NCBI RefSeq assembly: GCF_034440735.1
Contig: NZ_CP140098.1
Span: forward strand, 3,329,501-3,393,500
Origin: Deinococcus sp. AB2017081
GTDB taxonomy: Bacteria; Deinococcota; Deinococci; Deinococcales; Deinococcaceae
Length of the DNA: 64,000 nt
Reading direction: 5' to 3'
Under the pieces are notes generated by a model, which was not told where the DNA came from, searched no databases, and was given only the letters and a program-made list of their open reading frames with translations. Of the stretch, positions 31,655 to 42,859 are shown piece by piece (position 1 is the first letter of the stretch; each line of letters starts with the position of its first letter). The position numbers and the translations under genes were made by a program.

Positions 31655-31660
31655 AGCATA
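31655..31660 (-). promoter_or_regulatory. -10 box TATGCT of gntK
   Basis: On the minus strand TATGCT is eight bases before ATG 31646. Confidence 0.4.
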
Positions 31661-31849
31661 CCCGCGTCTGTCCGCCGACTGGCCTATTCAGTCGCTGCAG
31701 GCTTATCCTGCACCCAGCCCCAGGTTCCCTGGCGTTCCCCTGCCGCCCATTCAAAGGACTCCTGCCTCTTGCGCCTGTAACCCCTGCATCCACGGTCTGA
31801 AGTCGCCGCCCGCCCCGCGTGGAGTGGCCTGATCTGCAGGGAGTTGCAC

Positions 31850-33460
31850 ATGTTGATAGAGCTGAGGAAGGTCGCCCGGACGTACGGCGACGTGGTGGTC
31901 GTCGAGGATGTCGATCTGGCGGTCGGCCCCGGTGCCCGGCTGGCGCTGGTGGGCGCGAACGGCAGCGGCAAGAGCACCCTGCTGCGTAGCATGGCCGGTC
32001 TGGACGCGCCGGACGGGGGCACTGCCGTGATCACGGGCCGCGTGGCGCTGCTCGCCCAGCAGGAGGATGCCGGCACCGGCACGCTGCAGGGCGCCGTGAC
32101 GCCACCGGAACTGCGGGAGGCCCAGCGGGCCTTCGAGGTGGCCTCGGCCGCACTGGGTGAGGGCACGGACGCGGCCCTGCTCGCCTTCGCAGAGGCCGAG
32201 GAGACCTACCGGCTGGCCGGCGGCTACGACTTCGCGGCCCGGGCGGCGGGGGTGCTCTCGGGCCTGGGCCTGGATGACGGGGCGGACGCGGCGCGGCTCT
32301 CGGGCGGGCAGGCGCGGCGGGCGCTGCTGGCCCGGCTGCTGCTCTCCCCTGCCGACGTCTACCTGCTGGACGAACCCACCAACCACCTGGACGTGGACGG
32401 CGCACGGTGGCTGGAAGGGTGGATCGCCTCCAGCGCCGCCGCCTTCGTCCTGGCCAGCCACGACCGCGCCTTTCTGGACGCCGTGGCGACGCAGACCGCC
32501 GAACTGGAACGCGGGCGGCTGACCGTGTATCCCGGCCCCTACTCGGAGGCGATGGCCCTGAAGGCCGTGCTGCGCGAGGCCCAGGAGCGCGACCACGACG
32601 CCTACCGGCGCCGGCGGGCCGCGCTGGACGAGGAGCGTGCCCGCCGGGCCAGCAAGGCGCGCAGCGCCGGGCAGTACAACCACAGACGCGCCAGCGACGG
32701 TGACAAGCTGCTCGCCAAGGGCAAGGCCCAGAACGCCCAGGGCGTGAACGCCTCGGCGGCGCGGCGGCTGGAACGGCAGATCGAGCGGCTGGACGACCAC
32801 GCCACCGCCAAGCCCTTCGACGACCGCCGCATCCTGCGCATCGATCTCCAGGCCACCCCGCCCGGCCCGGCCGAGGTGCTGACGGTGCGCGACCTGAGCG
32901 TGTGCCGCGACGGCCGCCCGGTGCTGGGGGGCATGACCCTGCACGTCCGGCGCGGCGAGAAGGTCGCGCTGACCGGCCCGAACGGGGGCGGCAAGAGCAC
33001 GCTGCTGGGGGCCCTCCTGGGCACGCTGCCCCACGGCGGAGAGGTGCGGTGGGGCGTGGGGCTCACCCACTATGTCGCCGGACAGCACGGCGAGGAACTG
33101 ACCGGCCTGGAGACCGTGGGGGACGCCCTGCTGGATGCCAACGCGCTCCTGACCCCACACCAGCTCCACGAGGTCGCCGCGCAGCTGTGGCTCCCCGGCC
33201 CGGCCTCCCTGCTCACCAGCCTGTCGGGCGGGCAGCGCACCCGCCTGAGCCTCGCCCGCTTGAGCGTGACGCGGGCGCAGCTGCTCGTGCTGGACGAACC
33301 CACCAACCACCTGGACATCCGCATGATCGAGGCGCTGGAGGCCGTGCTTCTGGCCTTCCCCGGCACGGTGCTGTTCGCCAGCCACGACCGCACGCTGGTA
33401 CAGAGGGTGGCGACGCGGGTGTGGCGCGTGGGCGCGGGCGGGGTGGCGGAGGACGGGTGA
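31850..33460 (+). CDS. ABC-F family ATPase
   Basis: A 536-aa soluble protein with two ABC domains and no membrane part, the ABC-F arrangement of ribosome-acting translation factors and antibiotic-protection proteins. First site: GANGSGKSTLL, LSGGQARRALLARLL, YLLDEPTNHLD. Second: GPNGGGKSTLLGALL, LSGGQRTRLSLARL, VLDEPTNHLD. A charged linker (about residues 235-300, rich in Arg/Lys/Glu) is where P-site tRNA contact would occur. SD CAGGGAG precedes ATG 31850; the TTG six bases upstream is unlikely. Whether it gives drug resistance or is a housekeeping factor cannot be told. Confidence 0.88.
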   Translation: MLIELRKVARTYGDVVVVEDVDLAVGPGARLALVGANGSGKSTLLRSMAGLDAPDGGTAVITGRVALLAQQEDAGTGTLQGAVTPPELREAQRAFEVASAALGEGTDAALLAFAEAEETYRLAGGYDFAARAAGVLSGLGLDDGADAARLSGGQARRALLARLLLSPADVYLLDEPTNHLDVDGARWLEGWIASSAAAFVLASHDRAFLDAVATQTAELERGRLTVYPGPYSEAMALKAVLREAQERDHDAYRRRRAALDEERARRASKARSAGQYNHRRASDGDKLLAKGKAQNAQGVNASAARRLERQIERLDDHATAKPFDDRRILRIDLQATPPGPAEVLTVRDLSVCRDGRPVLGGMTLHVRRGEKVALTGPNGGGKSTLLGALLGTLPHGGEVRWGVGLTHYVAGQHGEELTGLETVGDALLDANALLTPHQLHEVAAQLWLPGPASLLTSLSGGQRTRLSLARLSVTRAQLLVLDEPTNHLDIRMIEALEAVLLAFPGTVLFASHDRTLVQRVATRVWRVGAGGVAEDG

Positions 33461-33999
33461 GCATGTGTGCCCAGCGCACTATGACGACGCTTCAGTTCAG
33501 CCCCTTCCCAGCCCTCTGCAAGCAGCTCTACGAGTTCCCACTCAAGACGCCTGATGTGAAATGCGAATGGCAAGCATCAGCATGAGACGGATAGTGAGCG
33601 TCCAGAACGAGGCCGGGCGCTGCCCGTCACCCCCCTCCCAGCCTCTCGCGGTGCGAGCTGTCCCAGTCCCCCACAAGGGGGGAGGGGCTAAAATCTGACG
33701 TCCTGGCCACCATCTATCGCAATGCACATCAAGGGTTCAAGGGGAAGGAGCTATAAACCGAAGCCCCCACCCTGCCCCCAACCGAATGCCGTCGTGCGCG
33801 AAGCGCGCGGGCGCTGACGGCGTGAACGCACGAGGCAGGTACGTCACCTCCACAGCTCCGAGAACACGCCCAGCTGCGCAGTCCAACACGCACTTTGCCG
33901 AGCGCAGCGCTTCGCTCCCCCTATCCCCGGTGGGGACAGGGGGTTGGGGAGCCCGCCGCAGGCGCACACCTTCCGCCCAGCCCGCACACCACTCCACCG
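33461..33999. repeat. Intergenic repeat region, copy 2 of the composite element
   Basis: No credible gene. From about 33620 the block order of 3580-3950 is repeated: a CCCCCACAAGGGGGGAGGGG hairpin, CCGAAGC and ACCGAATGCCGTCG blocks, then GCGCGAAGCGCGCGGGCGC at 33796 leading through CACTTTGCC(G)AGCGCAGCG to a G-rich end near 33965. The first 150 bp (33461-33610) show nothing recognisable. Confidence 0.7.
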
Positions 34000-34992
34000 T
34001 CACGCCACCGTCAGCAGCACCTTCCCGTCCACCATTCCCGACTCGACCAGTTCATGTGCCCGCGCCGCCTCGGCCAGGGGCACACGGGCACCGATGTTCA
34101 CGCGCACGTCGCCGTTCCTGACATATTCCAGGGCCTCCAGCGTGGTCTGCCGGGCCTGTTCGGGGCGGTGCTGGCGCAGGGTGCCGTTGCTGTAGCCGAT
34201 CACGGCGCGGCACTCGCGGTGCAGGGGCGCGGTGGGAATCCGGCCAGGCCGACCGCTGGCGTGCCCATACGTGACGAGCCGTCCGAAGCGCGCGAGGACG
34301 CCTGCGCCCTTCTCGGCCGTGTCGCCGCCGATAGAGTCGAGAATGACGTCCACGCCCTGCCCCCCGGTGATCTCCGTGACGCGTTCGGCGAAGTCCTCGG
34401 TGTGGCGCTGGATCACGTCATCCACACCCAGGCCCTCGATGAAGGCGGCGCGGGAATCGGAGCCGACCACGCCGATGATCCGGCCCGCCCCCAGCGCGCG
34501 GGCGTACTGCACGGCGAGGTGCCCGACCCCGCCCCCGGCGGCGTGGATCAGCACCGACTCGCCCCGGTGCAGGTCGGCGGCGCTGATCAGGATGCCGTAC
34601 GCGGTGGCGAGCATGGTCAGCGCGGCGGCCTGATCGTCGGGCACACTGTCGGGGAGCGGAACACACAACACGGCGCTGGCCACGACATGCGTGGCGTAGC
34701 CGCCGTCCGCCGGATAGCACGCGACCCGCCCGCCGACATCCAGGCCGGACACGCCCTCGCCCAGCGCCTCCACGACGCCCACGGCATCGAGCCCCGGCGT
34801 GAAGGGTGGCTGCCGCGTGCCGTACCTCCCCTGCCGCGCGAGCAGGTCGGCGTAGTTCACGCCGCCCACGGTGACGCGCACGCGCACCTGACCGGGGCCG
34901 GGCTGCGGCAGGGAGCGCGGCTCCCAGTGCAGGACGTCGGGGCCGCCGAAGTCGTGGACGATGATGGCCTGGCTCGCGGATTCAGGGCTCAT
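34000..34992 (-). CDS. Quinone oxidoreductase-like MDR protein
   Basis: 330-aa zinc-independent medium-chain dehydrogenase/reductase of the QOR group (NADPH:quinone reductase). The N-terminal GroES-like domain has [15 protein letters not shown] and [17 protein letters not shown]. The Rossmann part has [10 protein letters not shown] and [20 protein letters not shown] (NADPH AxxGxxG). No zinc-ligand Cys pattern. An SD GGAGGG lies two bases before ATG 34992. Downstream of the nitroreductase on the same strand but behind a strong terminator, so separate or attenuated. Confidence 0.88.
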   Translation of the reverse strand: MSPESASQAIIVHDFGGPDVLHWEPRSLPQPGPGQVRVRVTVGGVNYADLLARQGRYGTRQPPFTPGLDAVGVVEALGEGVSGLDVGGRVACYPADGGYATHVVASAVLCVPLPDSVPDDQAAALTMLATAYGILISAADLHRGESVLIHAAGGGVGHLAVQYARALGAGRIIGVVGSDSRAAFIEGLGVDDVIQRHTEDFAERVTEITGGQGVDVILDSIGGDTAEKGAGVLARFGRLVTYGHASGRPGRIPTAPLHRECRAVIGYSNGTLRQHRPEQARQTTLEALEYVRNGDVRVNIGARVPLAEAARAHELVESGMVDGKVLLTVA

Positions 34993-35008
34993 GCCCTCCA
35001 GTGGACAC

Positions 35009-35036
35009 GAAAAACCGCCCCCGATGTGGGAGCGGT
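35009..35036 (-). terminator. Rho-independent terminator of nitroreductase gene
   Basis: On the minus strand ACCGCTCCC, loop ACATC, GGGGGCGGT (9-bp stem, one G-T) is followed by TTTTTC. It is the cleanest intrinsic terminator in the window. Confidence 0.85.
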
Positions 35037-35086
35037 CTTGAGCGTCCGGTGCGCCTGCGAGCGCAGGCCCGCCACCGGATTGGGAC

Positions 35087-35722
<636 letters not shown>

Positions 35723-35729
35723 ACCCGGC

Positions 35730-35758
35730 ACCATAAACCCACTGCTTTACAAAGTCAA
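35730..35758 (-). promoter_or_regulatory. Promoter of nitroreductase gene
   Basis: TTGACT (35758-35753), 17-bp spacer, TATGGT (35735-35730), start codon seven bases on: the best full promoter on the minus strand. The -35 lies within the candidate operator 35745-35759. Confidence 0.65.
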
Positions 35759-35759
35759 G
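35745..35759. promoter_or_regulatory. Candidate HxlR operator CTTTAC-AAA-GTCAAG
   Basis: Near-palindrome sharing the CTTTAC arm of the trxB site and overlapping the nitroreductase -35. A second inverted repeat, AAGTCA (35752-35757) with TGACTT (35765-35770), overlaps it and could serve the hxlR side. Confidence 0.5.
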
Positions 35760-35798
35760 TGATGTGACTTTGGCTGCACTTTGTATCGCGTTCAGGTG

Positions 35799-35804
35799 TA
35801 TGAT
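35799..35804 (+). promoter_or_regulatory. -10 box TATGAT of hxlR gene
   Basis: TATGAT is exactly six bases before ATG 35811; the ten-codon longer reading frame begins upstream of the promoter and is rejected. Confidence 0.5.
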
Positions 35805-35810
35805 TCTGCC

Positions 35811-36158
35811 ATGAGCACTGAACACACTGGATTCTGCCCGGTCTACCGGGCGATCGGGGTGTTGCAGGAGAAGTGGGTGCTGCACATCGTGCGCTCTCTG
35901 CTGGACGGCGAAAAAGGCTTCAACGAACTGGCCCGAGCCGTCGGCGGGTGCAACAGCGCCACCCTGACGCAACGCCTGGAACACCTGGAGCAGCTGAACA
36001 TCATCAGCAAGCGAACCGAGGACAGCCACGGCAAGCTCGCCCGCAGCGTGTACTCGCTGACCCACGCCGGCCGCCAGCTCCAGTCGGTCATTGACGCGAT
36101 CGACGCGTGGGGCCGCGACCACCTCCAGCGCCCGGTACCCGAAGCCCAGAGCGCGTAA
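35811..36158 (+). CDS. HxlR/DUF24-family transcriptional regulator
   Basis: 115-aa winged-helix repressor or activator. The start MSTEHTGFCPVYRAIGVLQ holds the conserved N-terminal Cys of the family (Cys9), the redox-sensing residue in HypR, YodB and CatR. The HTH is GFNELARAVGGCNSATLTQRL; the wing follows at ISKRTEDSHGKLARSVYSLT. Divergent from the nitroreductase it probably controls. The matching palindrome near trxB suggests a wider thiol-stress regulon. A second Cys (GGCNS) is within the recognition region. Confidence 0.9.
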   Translation: MSTEHTGFCPVYRAIGVLQEKWVLHIVRSLLDGEKGFNELARAVGGCNSATLTQRLEHLEQLNIISKRTEDSHGKLARSVYSLTHAGRQLQSVIDAIDAWGRDHLQRPVPEAQSA

Positions 36159-36168
36159 CCGTCCCCTC

Positions 36169-36199
36169 ACCCGGCCTCCCGTGCCGGGTCTCTTCCTCT
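36169..36199 (+). terminator. Probable terminator after hxlR gene
   Basis: ACCCGGC (36169-36175) and GCCGGGT (36183-36189), 7-nt loop, followed by pyrimidine-rich CTCTTCCTCT, ten bases after the stop. Confidence 0.5.
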
Positions 36200-36221
36200 C
36201 CCGCCGTGGCACACTGCCGGG

Positions 36222-36449
36222 ATGGTTGCCGTCCTGATCTTCATCGTGCTGCCACTCGTCCTGATCGTGGTGGCGTGGCGCATGAAGCCCCTCGTCCCGC
36301 GCGACGGGCGGCCCGGTGACGCCGTCGGTGGTTCGCTGGTCGCGGGGGGCATGTTCGGATCGCACGGCCTGGAACCCGATCCGGTCAGCGTGCCCGAGGA
36401 CACCGACGCGGTTCGCTTCGACCTGTCGGACGTGAAGGCCCGTGAATGA
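36222..36449 (+). CDS. Small single-pass membrane protein, hypothetical
   Basis: 75 aa. One N-terminal transmembrane helix (VAVLIFIVLPLVLIVVAW), a basic boundary, then a Gly-rich and acidic tail ending SDVKARE. No family recognised. Codon use is like the core genome. CACACT six bases before ATG 36222 is a weak -10. Function unknown. Confidence 0.6.
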   Translation: MVAVLIFIVLPLVLIVVAWRMKPLVPRDGRPGDAVGGSLVAGGMFGSHGLEPDPVSVPEDTDAVRFDLSDVKARE

Positions 36450-36479
36450 AGGGGGGATGACACCCCAAAGGTCACCCCA

Positions 36480-36485
36480 TACGCT
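36480..36485 (+). promoter_or_regulatory. -10 box TACGCT of the 186-aa hypothetical gene
   Basis: TACGCT is six bases before ATG 36492. Confidence 0.5.
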
Positions 36486-36491
36486 TGGCAC

Positions 36492-37052
36492 ATGAGCCTC
36501 AAGGACAGCTTCACGAAAGAAGAGTGGTTCCGCGTCATGACCGGCCCCGGCCGGGCAGGTGCCGCCGTCGTGGCCGCCAGCCCCAGCGGCCTGACCGGCC
36601 TGCTGGCCGAGGCCCAGGCCATCGCCGCCAGCATCCGGGAGAGTGTGAGCCGGGAGGGCCGCACCCCCCTGATGGAGGCCATGGCCGCCGACCTGCTGGG
36701 CACTGGCCCCAGCCGCGACGAGATCCGCGAGATGCAGGACGACCGCGCGAAGAACATGCAGGAGGCGGTCGAGCAGAACGTACAGGCCGTGCGCCAGGCC
36801 GTGTGGCTCGTCTCGGCCAAGGCCAGCCCCGAGGATTCCCGCGCGTATCAGGACATGCTGATGCAGGTGGCCGAGCGCACGTCGCAGGCCGCCAAGGAAG
36901 GCGGCTTCCTGGGCATCGGCGGCGAACAGGTCAACGAGAAGGAACGCGACGTGCTGGCCGAACTCCAGAGCGTCATCCGGGGCACCGTGACCATCCCTGA
37001 ACCGGCCGCGCTGGTCAATCCTGGGCCGGACGGCAGCGGCAACAGCAACTGA
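36492..37052 (+). CDS. Conserved hypothetical protein with GFLGIGG motif
   Basis: 186 aa, soluble, helical, with no signal peptide. The N-terminus MSLKDSFTKEEWFRVMTGP leads into an Ala-rich region. The C-terminal half has SPEDSRAYQDMLMQVAERTSQAAKEGGFLGIGG then EQVNEKERDVLAELQ (split here for length), a pattern I recall from uncharacterised bacterial proteins but cannot name. No catalytic motif is visible. It is a single transcript. Confidence 0.65.
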   Translation: MSLKDSFTKEEWFRVMTGPGRAGAAVVAASPSGLTGLLAEAQAIAASIRESVSREGRTPLMEAMAADLLGTGPSRDEIREMQDDRAKNMQEAVEQNVQAVRQAVWLVSAKASPEDSRAYQDMLMQVAERTSQAAKEGGFLGIGGEQVNEKERDVLAELQSVIRGTVTIPEPAALVNPGPDGSGNSN

Positions 37053-37231
37053 CGCAGTGCACCTGACAACACCTGGTACAGACCCCAGGTGAGTCGACCA
37101 CGCGGGCGGACGAGGCGAGGACGAACGCCACGCGGGCCCGGAGCGGCGAATGCACCTGCCGGACGTGGCACGGCAGGCCCGGGCAGCGCGTCAGTCCCGT
37201 ATGACCTCACCACCGGGCGCGACAATGGTGC

Positions 37232-37636
37232 ATGACCACCGAGCTGCCTGTCCGCTTTATCCACGCCCCGGATCTGGGCCGCCCCGCCGGGTACTCCCAC
37301 GCGGCCGAGGTCAGGGGCGGACGTACCGTGTACATCTCCGGGCAGATCGCGCTGGACAACCATGGGAACGTGGTCGGCGCAGATGACTTCGAGGCGCAGG
37401 CACGGCAGGTGTTCCGGAACCTGGGGCACGTACTTGCGGCGGCAGGCCTGGACTTCGGCGCGGTCGTGAAGCTGACCATCTTCCTGACGGACATGCAGGA
37501 CATTGCCGCGTTTCGCCGGGTGCGCGACGAGTTCGTGAACACGGCCGCGCCGCCCGCGAGCAGCGCCGTGCAGGTCGCGGGCCTCGTGCGTCCGGAATTG
37601 TGGGTCGAGGTCGAGGCCATCGCCGTGGGCCCGTGA
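37232..37636 (+). CDS. ridA: RidA/YjgF-family enamine/imine deaminase
   Basis: 134 aa. RidA proteins hydrolyse reactive enamines and imines such as 2-aminoacrylate. Family features: YSHAAEVRGGRTVYISGQIALD, TIFLTDMQDIAAFRRVRDEF, and the C-terminal VEVEAIA strand. The catalytic Arg that binds carboxylate in true RidA would be in LVRPELWVEVEAIA; Arg is present. The GACAAT box five bases before ATG 37232 may be its -10. It lies just upstream of the purH riboswitch but is a separate unit. Confidence 0.88.
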   Translation: MTTELPVRFIHAPDLGRPAGYSHAAEVRGGRTVYISGQIALDNHGNVVGADDFEAQARQVFRNLGHVLAAAGLDFGAVVKLTIFLTDMQDIAAFRRVRDEFVNTAAPPASSAVQVAGLVRPELWVEVEAIAVGP

Positions 37637-37644
37637 ACGGGCGG

Positions 37645-37650
37645 TATGCT
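37645..37650 (+). promoter_or_regulatory. -10 box TATGCT of the purH leader
   Basis: TATGCT just after the ridA stop would start transcription near 37657, at the 5' edge of the ZTP riboswitch. Confidence 0.45.
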
Positions 37651-37659
37651 GGACGCAGT

Positions 37660-37740
37660 GCGGGGGCGACTGGCGCTGAACGTGGGCTGACCACGGGGGA
37701 GCCTCCGGAATCTTCTTCGTGATCGCGCGCCTGGGTCGGA
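37660..37740 (+). promoter_or_regulatory. ZTP/ZMP (pfl) riboswitch upstream of purH
   Basis: Binds ZMP (AICAR) or ZTP, which build up when 10-formyl-THF is short. Consensus blocks of the pfl motif are present in order: CGACTGGCG (37667-37675), CGTGGGCTGACCACGGGGG hairpin (37681-37699) with following AGCC, and the distal GCGCCTGGG stem-loop (37728-37736). The genes below, purH and folD, use or supply 10-formyl-THF, a classic ZTP riboswitch target pair. In the expression platform TGTGTG (37751-37756) can pair with CACACA (37783-37788) next to the start codon, so control may be translational. Confidence 0.85.
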
Positions 37741-37787
37741 CACTGCTTCCTGTGTGGAGCGGGCGTCCGCTGCACCGGAGGACACAC

Positions 37788-39334
<1,547 letters not shown>

Positions 39335-39335
<1 letters not shown>

Positions 39336-39398
39336 TGCAGAGGGCAGACGGCGGACTTGCAAAGCCGCGAAGCGGAGGGAAGAGTGCAGAACCGCACA
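39335..39398 (+). repeat. Repeat-derived sequence forming the FolD N-terminus
   Basis: GCAGAGGGCAGACGGCGG directly after the purH stop matches the left arm type of the repeats at 6109 and 12581. The right arm of the palindrome is missing, so this is a half or decayed copy now translated in frame. Confidence 0.4.
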
Positions 39399-40252
39399 GT
39401 CTGACCGGCAAGCACCTGGCCGAGGACGTCATGGCAGGCGTCCGGGCCGCGCTGGGCGAATGGGAGGCGGCCGAGGCGTTCCGGCCACATCTGGTCAGTG
39501 TGCTGGCCTCGGCTGATCCGGCGTCGGCGGTGTATGTGGAGGCCAAGGCTCGGCGGGCCCGCAAGCTGGGCGTGGCCTTCAGCGTGCGTAACCTGGGCGC
39601 GGCGGCCACACAGGACGACCTGCACGCTGCGCTGGACGGGCTGTCGCGGGACGATTCGGTACACGGCATCATGCTGGAACTGCCGCTGGCCCCCGGCCTG
39701 GATGCCGACGAGGCCCTGCTGCACGTCGCCCACCGCAAGGACGTGGAGGGCCTGACGCCCGGCAACCTCGCGCTGATCGCGGCGGGGCGGGAGCCGGAGG
39801 CGCTGCTGCCGCCCACGCCACGGAGCGTGCGGTTCCTGCTGCGCTCGGTGCTGGGCGACGACCTGCGCGGGCGGCGGGTGGCCGTGGTCGGGCCGGGGCG
39901 CACGGTGGGCCGGCCTCTGACCTTCATGCTGAACAACCGGGGGGTGACCGTGACCGTGTGCAACGAGCACACCCGCGACCTGGGCAGCGTGCTGGCCGGG
40001 GTGGACGCCGTGGTCGTCGCCGTCGGCCGGGCGGGTCTGCTGCGGCCGGAGCACGTGCAGCCGCACCATGTCGTCATCGACGCCGGGATCAACGTGAAAG
40101 AGGGTAGCGGGGTCGAGGGGGACGCCGCGCCGGGGCTGCCGGTGCGGGCACAGTCGCCCGTGCCCGGTGGCGTGGGGCCGCTGACCAGCGCCCTGATGTA
40201 CCAGAACCTCGTGCGGGCGGTGCGGCTCCAGCGCGGAGAACCGGTCGAGTAG
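39335..40252 (+). CDS. folD: Methylenetetrahydrofolate dehydrogenase/cyclohydrolase FolD
   Basis: Makes 10-formyl-THF from 5,10-methylene-THF for PurH. 305 aa from ATG 39335. The core starts at [11 protein letters not shown] (residue 22). Catalytic Tyr/Lys in [16 protein letters not shown], then [31 protein letters not shown] (NADP site) and [15 protein letters not shown] follow. The usual PCTP motif is PPTP here, without Cys. The first 21 residues are extra and encoded by a GCAGAGGGCAGACGG repeat-like sequence that resembles the hairpin repeats after psuG and lpdA. TGATG overlap couples it to purH. A shorter start was not found in frame. Confidence 0.9.
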
Positions 40253-40264
40253 GGCTGCGGCCCG

Positions 40265-41581
40265 TCAGTCGCCGTTCACGGCCTGGATCGGCTCGACCGG
40301 TTCCAGGTGGCGGGCGGTCTTGTCCCACGTGCGCCGGCCCGTGAAGTGGTTCCAGTACGCCAGGGGCAGCGCCAGCGACAGCGCAAAGCCGTACAGCGGC
40401 TGACTGACCAGGGTGAACAGCACCGCCCCCAGCCCCCGGCCCCGGTGGTAGCGCAGCACCCACTGCCACTGCAGGCCGATGTTCACCACCGCGATGGTGA
40501 GGCTGAGCGCCGGACTCAGGATGATGCCGCGTGTGTCGAGCAGCCAGCGCAGCGGCTGGGTGAGCAGACACAGGATGATGACCGCGTTCAGCCACGGGGC
40601 CAGGATGGCGTAGCTCAGATCCAGTCTGGCCCCCAGCGCGACCCGGCCTGACCACAGCCCCGGCAGGTAGGGCAGGCACTGCATGGTGCCCTGGGCCCAG
40701 CGGGCCCGCTGCCGCAGGAAGCGGCGCAGGCTCGGCAGCCCCTGCTGGGTCACGGCCGCCTCCAGAAAGACCATGCGGTGGCGTGGAGCGTCCAGGCGCA
40801 TCGCCAGCCCGCTCGCGAAGTCCTCGGCCAGACAGTCCGGCCACGCGGCGGCGCCCTGGGTGATCTGGTCGTGCAGATACGAGGCCCGCATGAACTGCCC
40901 GTTGCCGCACAGGCCCACCGAGCGCCAGCGGTGGCGCAGGCGCTGCACCGAACGGATCACGAAGAATTCCAGATCCTGCTGCCGCTCCAGCACGCGGCCG
41001 ATCACGAGACCCACGCCTCGGCGGGCCCCGGACGGGCGGATGATCACGCGGGCCTGGGCACCGGCCACCAGGGGGTCGTCCATCGCCGCCCGCGCCTCGT
41101 CCAGCAGCTCCGGTGTGATCCGGCCGTCCGCATCCACGACCACCACGATCTCGCGGGTCAGGTCACGGCCGGCGGCCTGCAGATCGCCGAGCAGGGAACG
41201 GGCGGCCCAGTTCAGCGCCTGCCCCTTGCCCTGCCGTGCGTGGGGGGAAAAGCGCCGCAGCAGCGTGATGGAGGCGTCATGATCGCTCAGCGCGCGGACG
41301 ACCGCCGCTGTGTCGTCGTCGCTGCCGTCGTCGATCACGGCGATGTGGGCATCCGGGGCCAGCGACCGCAGGGTGGCAACGGTCGCGCCGATCACCCGGC
41401 CCTCGTTCAGGGCGGGAATCAGGAAAGTGAAGTGCAGGGCCTCGCCCGGCCGGTCTGGCACGGATCCGCGCCGGATGGCGGGCATCACGGCCGCGAGCAC
41501 GGTCTGCACGAAGGACATGGCCAGCAGGGTCAGGCCGGCCAGGTCGAAGAACATCAGCATGATTCGTAGCGCATCCCTCAA
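40265..41581 (-). CDS. Processive family 2 glycosyltransferase, membrane-bound
   Basis: 438 aa. One N-terminal membrane helix, a cytoplasmic GT-A domain and about four C-terminal helices, the plan of NodC/PgaC/hyaluronan or cellulose synthase-like enzymes. Motifs: [25 protein letters not shown], metal-binding VVVDADGRI, acceptor Asp in [10 protein letters not shown], and QRARWAQGT (Q/RxxRW) for polymer binding. It probably builds an exopolysaccharide or glycolipid. Start uncertain among ATG at 41581, 41560 and 41554. Confidence 0.85.
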   Translation of the reverse strand: MRDALRIMLMFFDLAGLTLLAMSFVQTVLAAVMPAIRRGSVPDRPGEALHFTFLIPALNEGRVIGATVATLRSLAPDAHIAVIDDGSDDDTAAVVRALSDHDASITLLRRFSPHARQGKGQALNWAARSLLGDLQAAGRDLTREIVVVVDADGRITPELLDEARAAMDDPLVAGAQARVIIRPSGARRGVGLVIGRVLERQQDLEFFVIRSVQRLRHRWRSVGLCGNGQFMRASYLHDQITQGAAAWPDCLAEDFASGLAMRLDAPRHRMVFLEAAVTQQGLPSLRRFLRQRARWAQGTMQCLPYLPGLWSGRVALGARLDLSYAILAPWLNAVIILCLLTQPLRWLLDTRGIILSPALSLTIAVVNIGLQWQWVLRYHRGRGLGAVLFTLVSQPLYGFALSLALPLAYWNHFTGRRTWDKTARHLEPVEPIQAVNGD

Positions 41582-41712
41582 GGTTCACCCCGGCCGGTGC
41601 CGGATCGGCCGCGCGGTACCATCCGCCCCGCCCGCTCCCGCTGCCGTCCACCCTAGCGAACAGGCCATGAGAAGCACGGCGGAACACCAGCGACCCAGAT
41701 ACCGCACTCAGA

Positions 41713-41730
41713 CGCCCTAAAGTTAGGGCG
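41713..41730. promoter_or_regulatory. Palindrome CGCCCTAA-AG-TTAGGGCG around a -10 box
   Basis: A perfect 8-2-8 inverted repeat with TAAAGT (41718-41723) inside it, six bases before GTG 41730. It could be an operator or simply frame a leaderless -10; being only 2 nt apart the arms cannot form a normal RNA hairpin. Confidence 0.45.
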
Positions 41731-42830
41731 TGCCCACCCCCGCCGTCCTGAATGTCGCCTTCATCACCGACGCTCCGCGGGTGGCTGGCAGCGAGGTCTG
41801 GCTGCTCGATGTCCTGCCCCGCCTGAAGTCACACGGCGTGTCACCCCACGTGTACCTGAACCGCGCCGCGCCGCTGGATGGCCTCGTGCAGCGGCTCACG
41901 GAAGCGGGGGTGCCGGTCACGCGCTACGACGGTCTGGGCACCCTGCCCGACCTGACACGCGGAGCCGACGTGCGGGCCGTGCAGGTCTGGGAACCGGCCA
42001 CCTACGCGGCGCTGCTGCCCGGGCTGGCCGCGCCCCGCGTCGTGGTCGTCCACGACCAGCTGGAGTACCACTACCCGGCGGGCCTGAACCACGTGTACCG
42101 CGCCGTGTACCGCCGCACCAAGGCCGCGCCGCAGCGCACGGCCGAGCAGGTCGTGACGGTCTCGGCGTGGGGGCAGGCATTCATGCACCGGGCCTTCGGC
42201 CTGCCCCGCGTGGACAGTGTCCGCAACGGGGTGGACACCGACCGCTTCCGGCCCGCACCGCCCGCCGAGCGCACGGCCCTGCGCCACGGCCTGGAGTTCA
42301 CGCGCTTCACGGTGCTGGTACCGGGGCGCTTCGCTCCCGAGAAAAATCAGCTGGCGGCCGTCCTGGCGGCGCGTCGGGCACCGGGGCTGGACTTCGTGTT
42401 TGCCGGCGACATGGACTCCGGGGTGGGCACGCTGGCGCGGGGGCTGGCGCGGACACTGAAGCTGGGCAATGTCCGCTTCCTGGGCCGCCGCTGGGACATG
42501 CCGGAGCTGTACCGCGCTGCCGACGCGCTGCTCCAGCCGACCCTGGCTGAGAACCAGTCGCTGGTCACGCTGGAGGCGATGGCCTCGGGCCTGCCGGTGG
42601 TCACCACGCCCATCCCGGCCCAGGCCGAACTGATCGAGGACGGCGTGACCGGCCTGCTCGTGCCTCCGCAGCCCGGACTGCTGGCGTGGGCGCTGCGGGC
42701 GCTGGCGGCGCATCCCGAGAAGGCGCAGGCGCTGGGACTGGCCGCCCGTGAGCACGTGGCGCGAACCCATACCCCGGGCGGCACGGCGGCGCAGGTGGCG
42801 CGGCTGCTGCGGGACGTGGCCGGACGCTGA
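41730..42830 (+). CDS. Glycosyltransferase family 4
   Basis: 366-aa GT-B enzyme, leaderless GTG start. The N-terminal domain starts LNVAFITDAPRVAGSEVWLL. The donor domain has VLVPGRFAPEKNQLAAVLAA and the ExxxxxxxE region PTLAENQSLVTLEAMASGLP, then TPIPAQAELIEDGVTGLLV. It lies divergent from the processive GT2 with about 150 bp between, so the two may serve one envelope polysaccharide. Specific sugar unknown. Confidence 0.85.
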   Translation: MPTPAVLNVAFITDAPRVAGSEVWLLDVLPRLKSHGVSPHVYLNRAAPLDGLVQRLTEAGVPVTRYDGLGTLPDLTRGADVRAVQVWEPATYAALLPGLAAPRVVVVHDQLEYHYPAGLNHVYRAVYRRTKAAPQRTAEQVVTVSAWGQAFMHRAFGLPRVDSVRNGVDTDRFRPAPPAERTALRHGLEFTRFTVLVPGRFAPEKNQLAAVLAARRAPGLDFVFAGDMDSGVGTLARGLARTLKLGNVRFLGRRWDMPELYRAADALLQPTLAENQSLVTLEAMASGLPVVTTPIPAQAELIEDGVTGLLVPPQPGLLAWALRALAAHPEKAQALGLAAREHVARTHTPGGTAAQVARLLRDVAGR

Positions 42831-42846
42831 GACCCCGCGCGGCCCG

Positions 42847-42852
42847 TATCCT
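42847..42852 (+). promoter_or_regulatory. -10 box TATCCT of gltX
   Basis: TATCCT ends seven bases before ATG 42860. Confidence 0.5.
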
Positions 42853-42859
42853 GTTCCTC

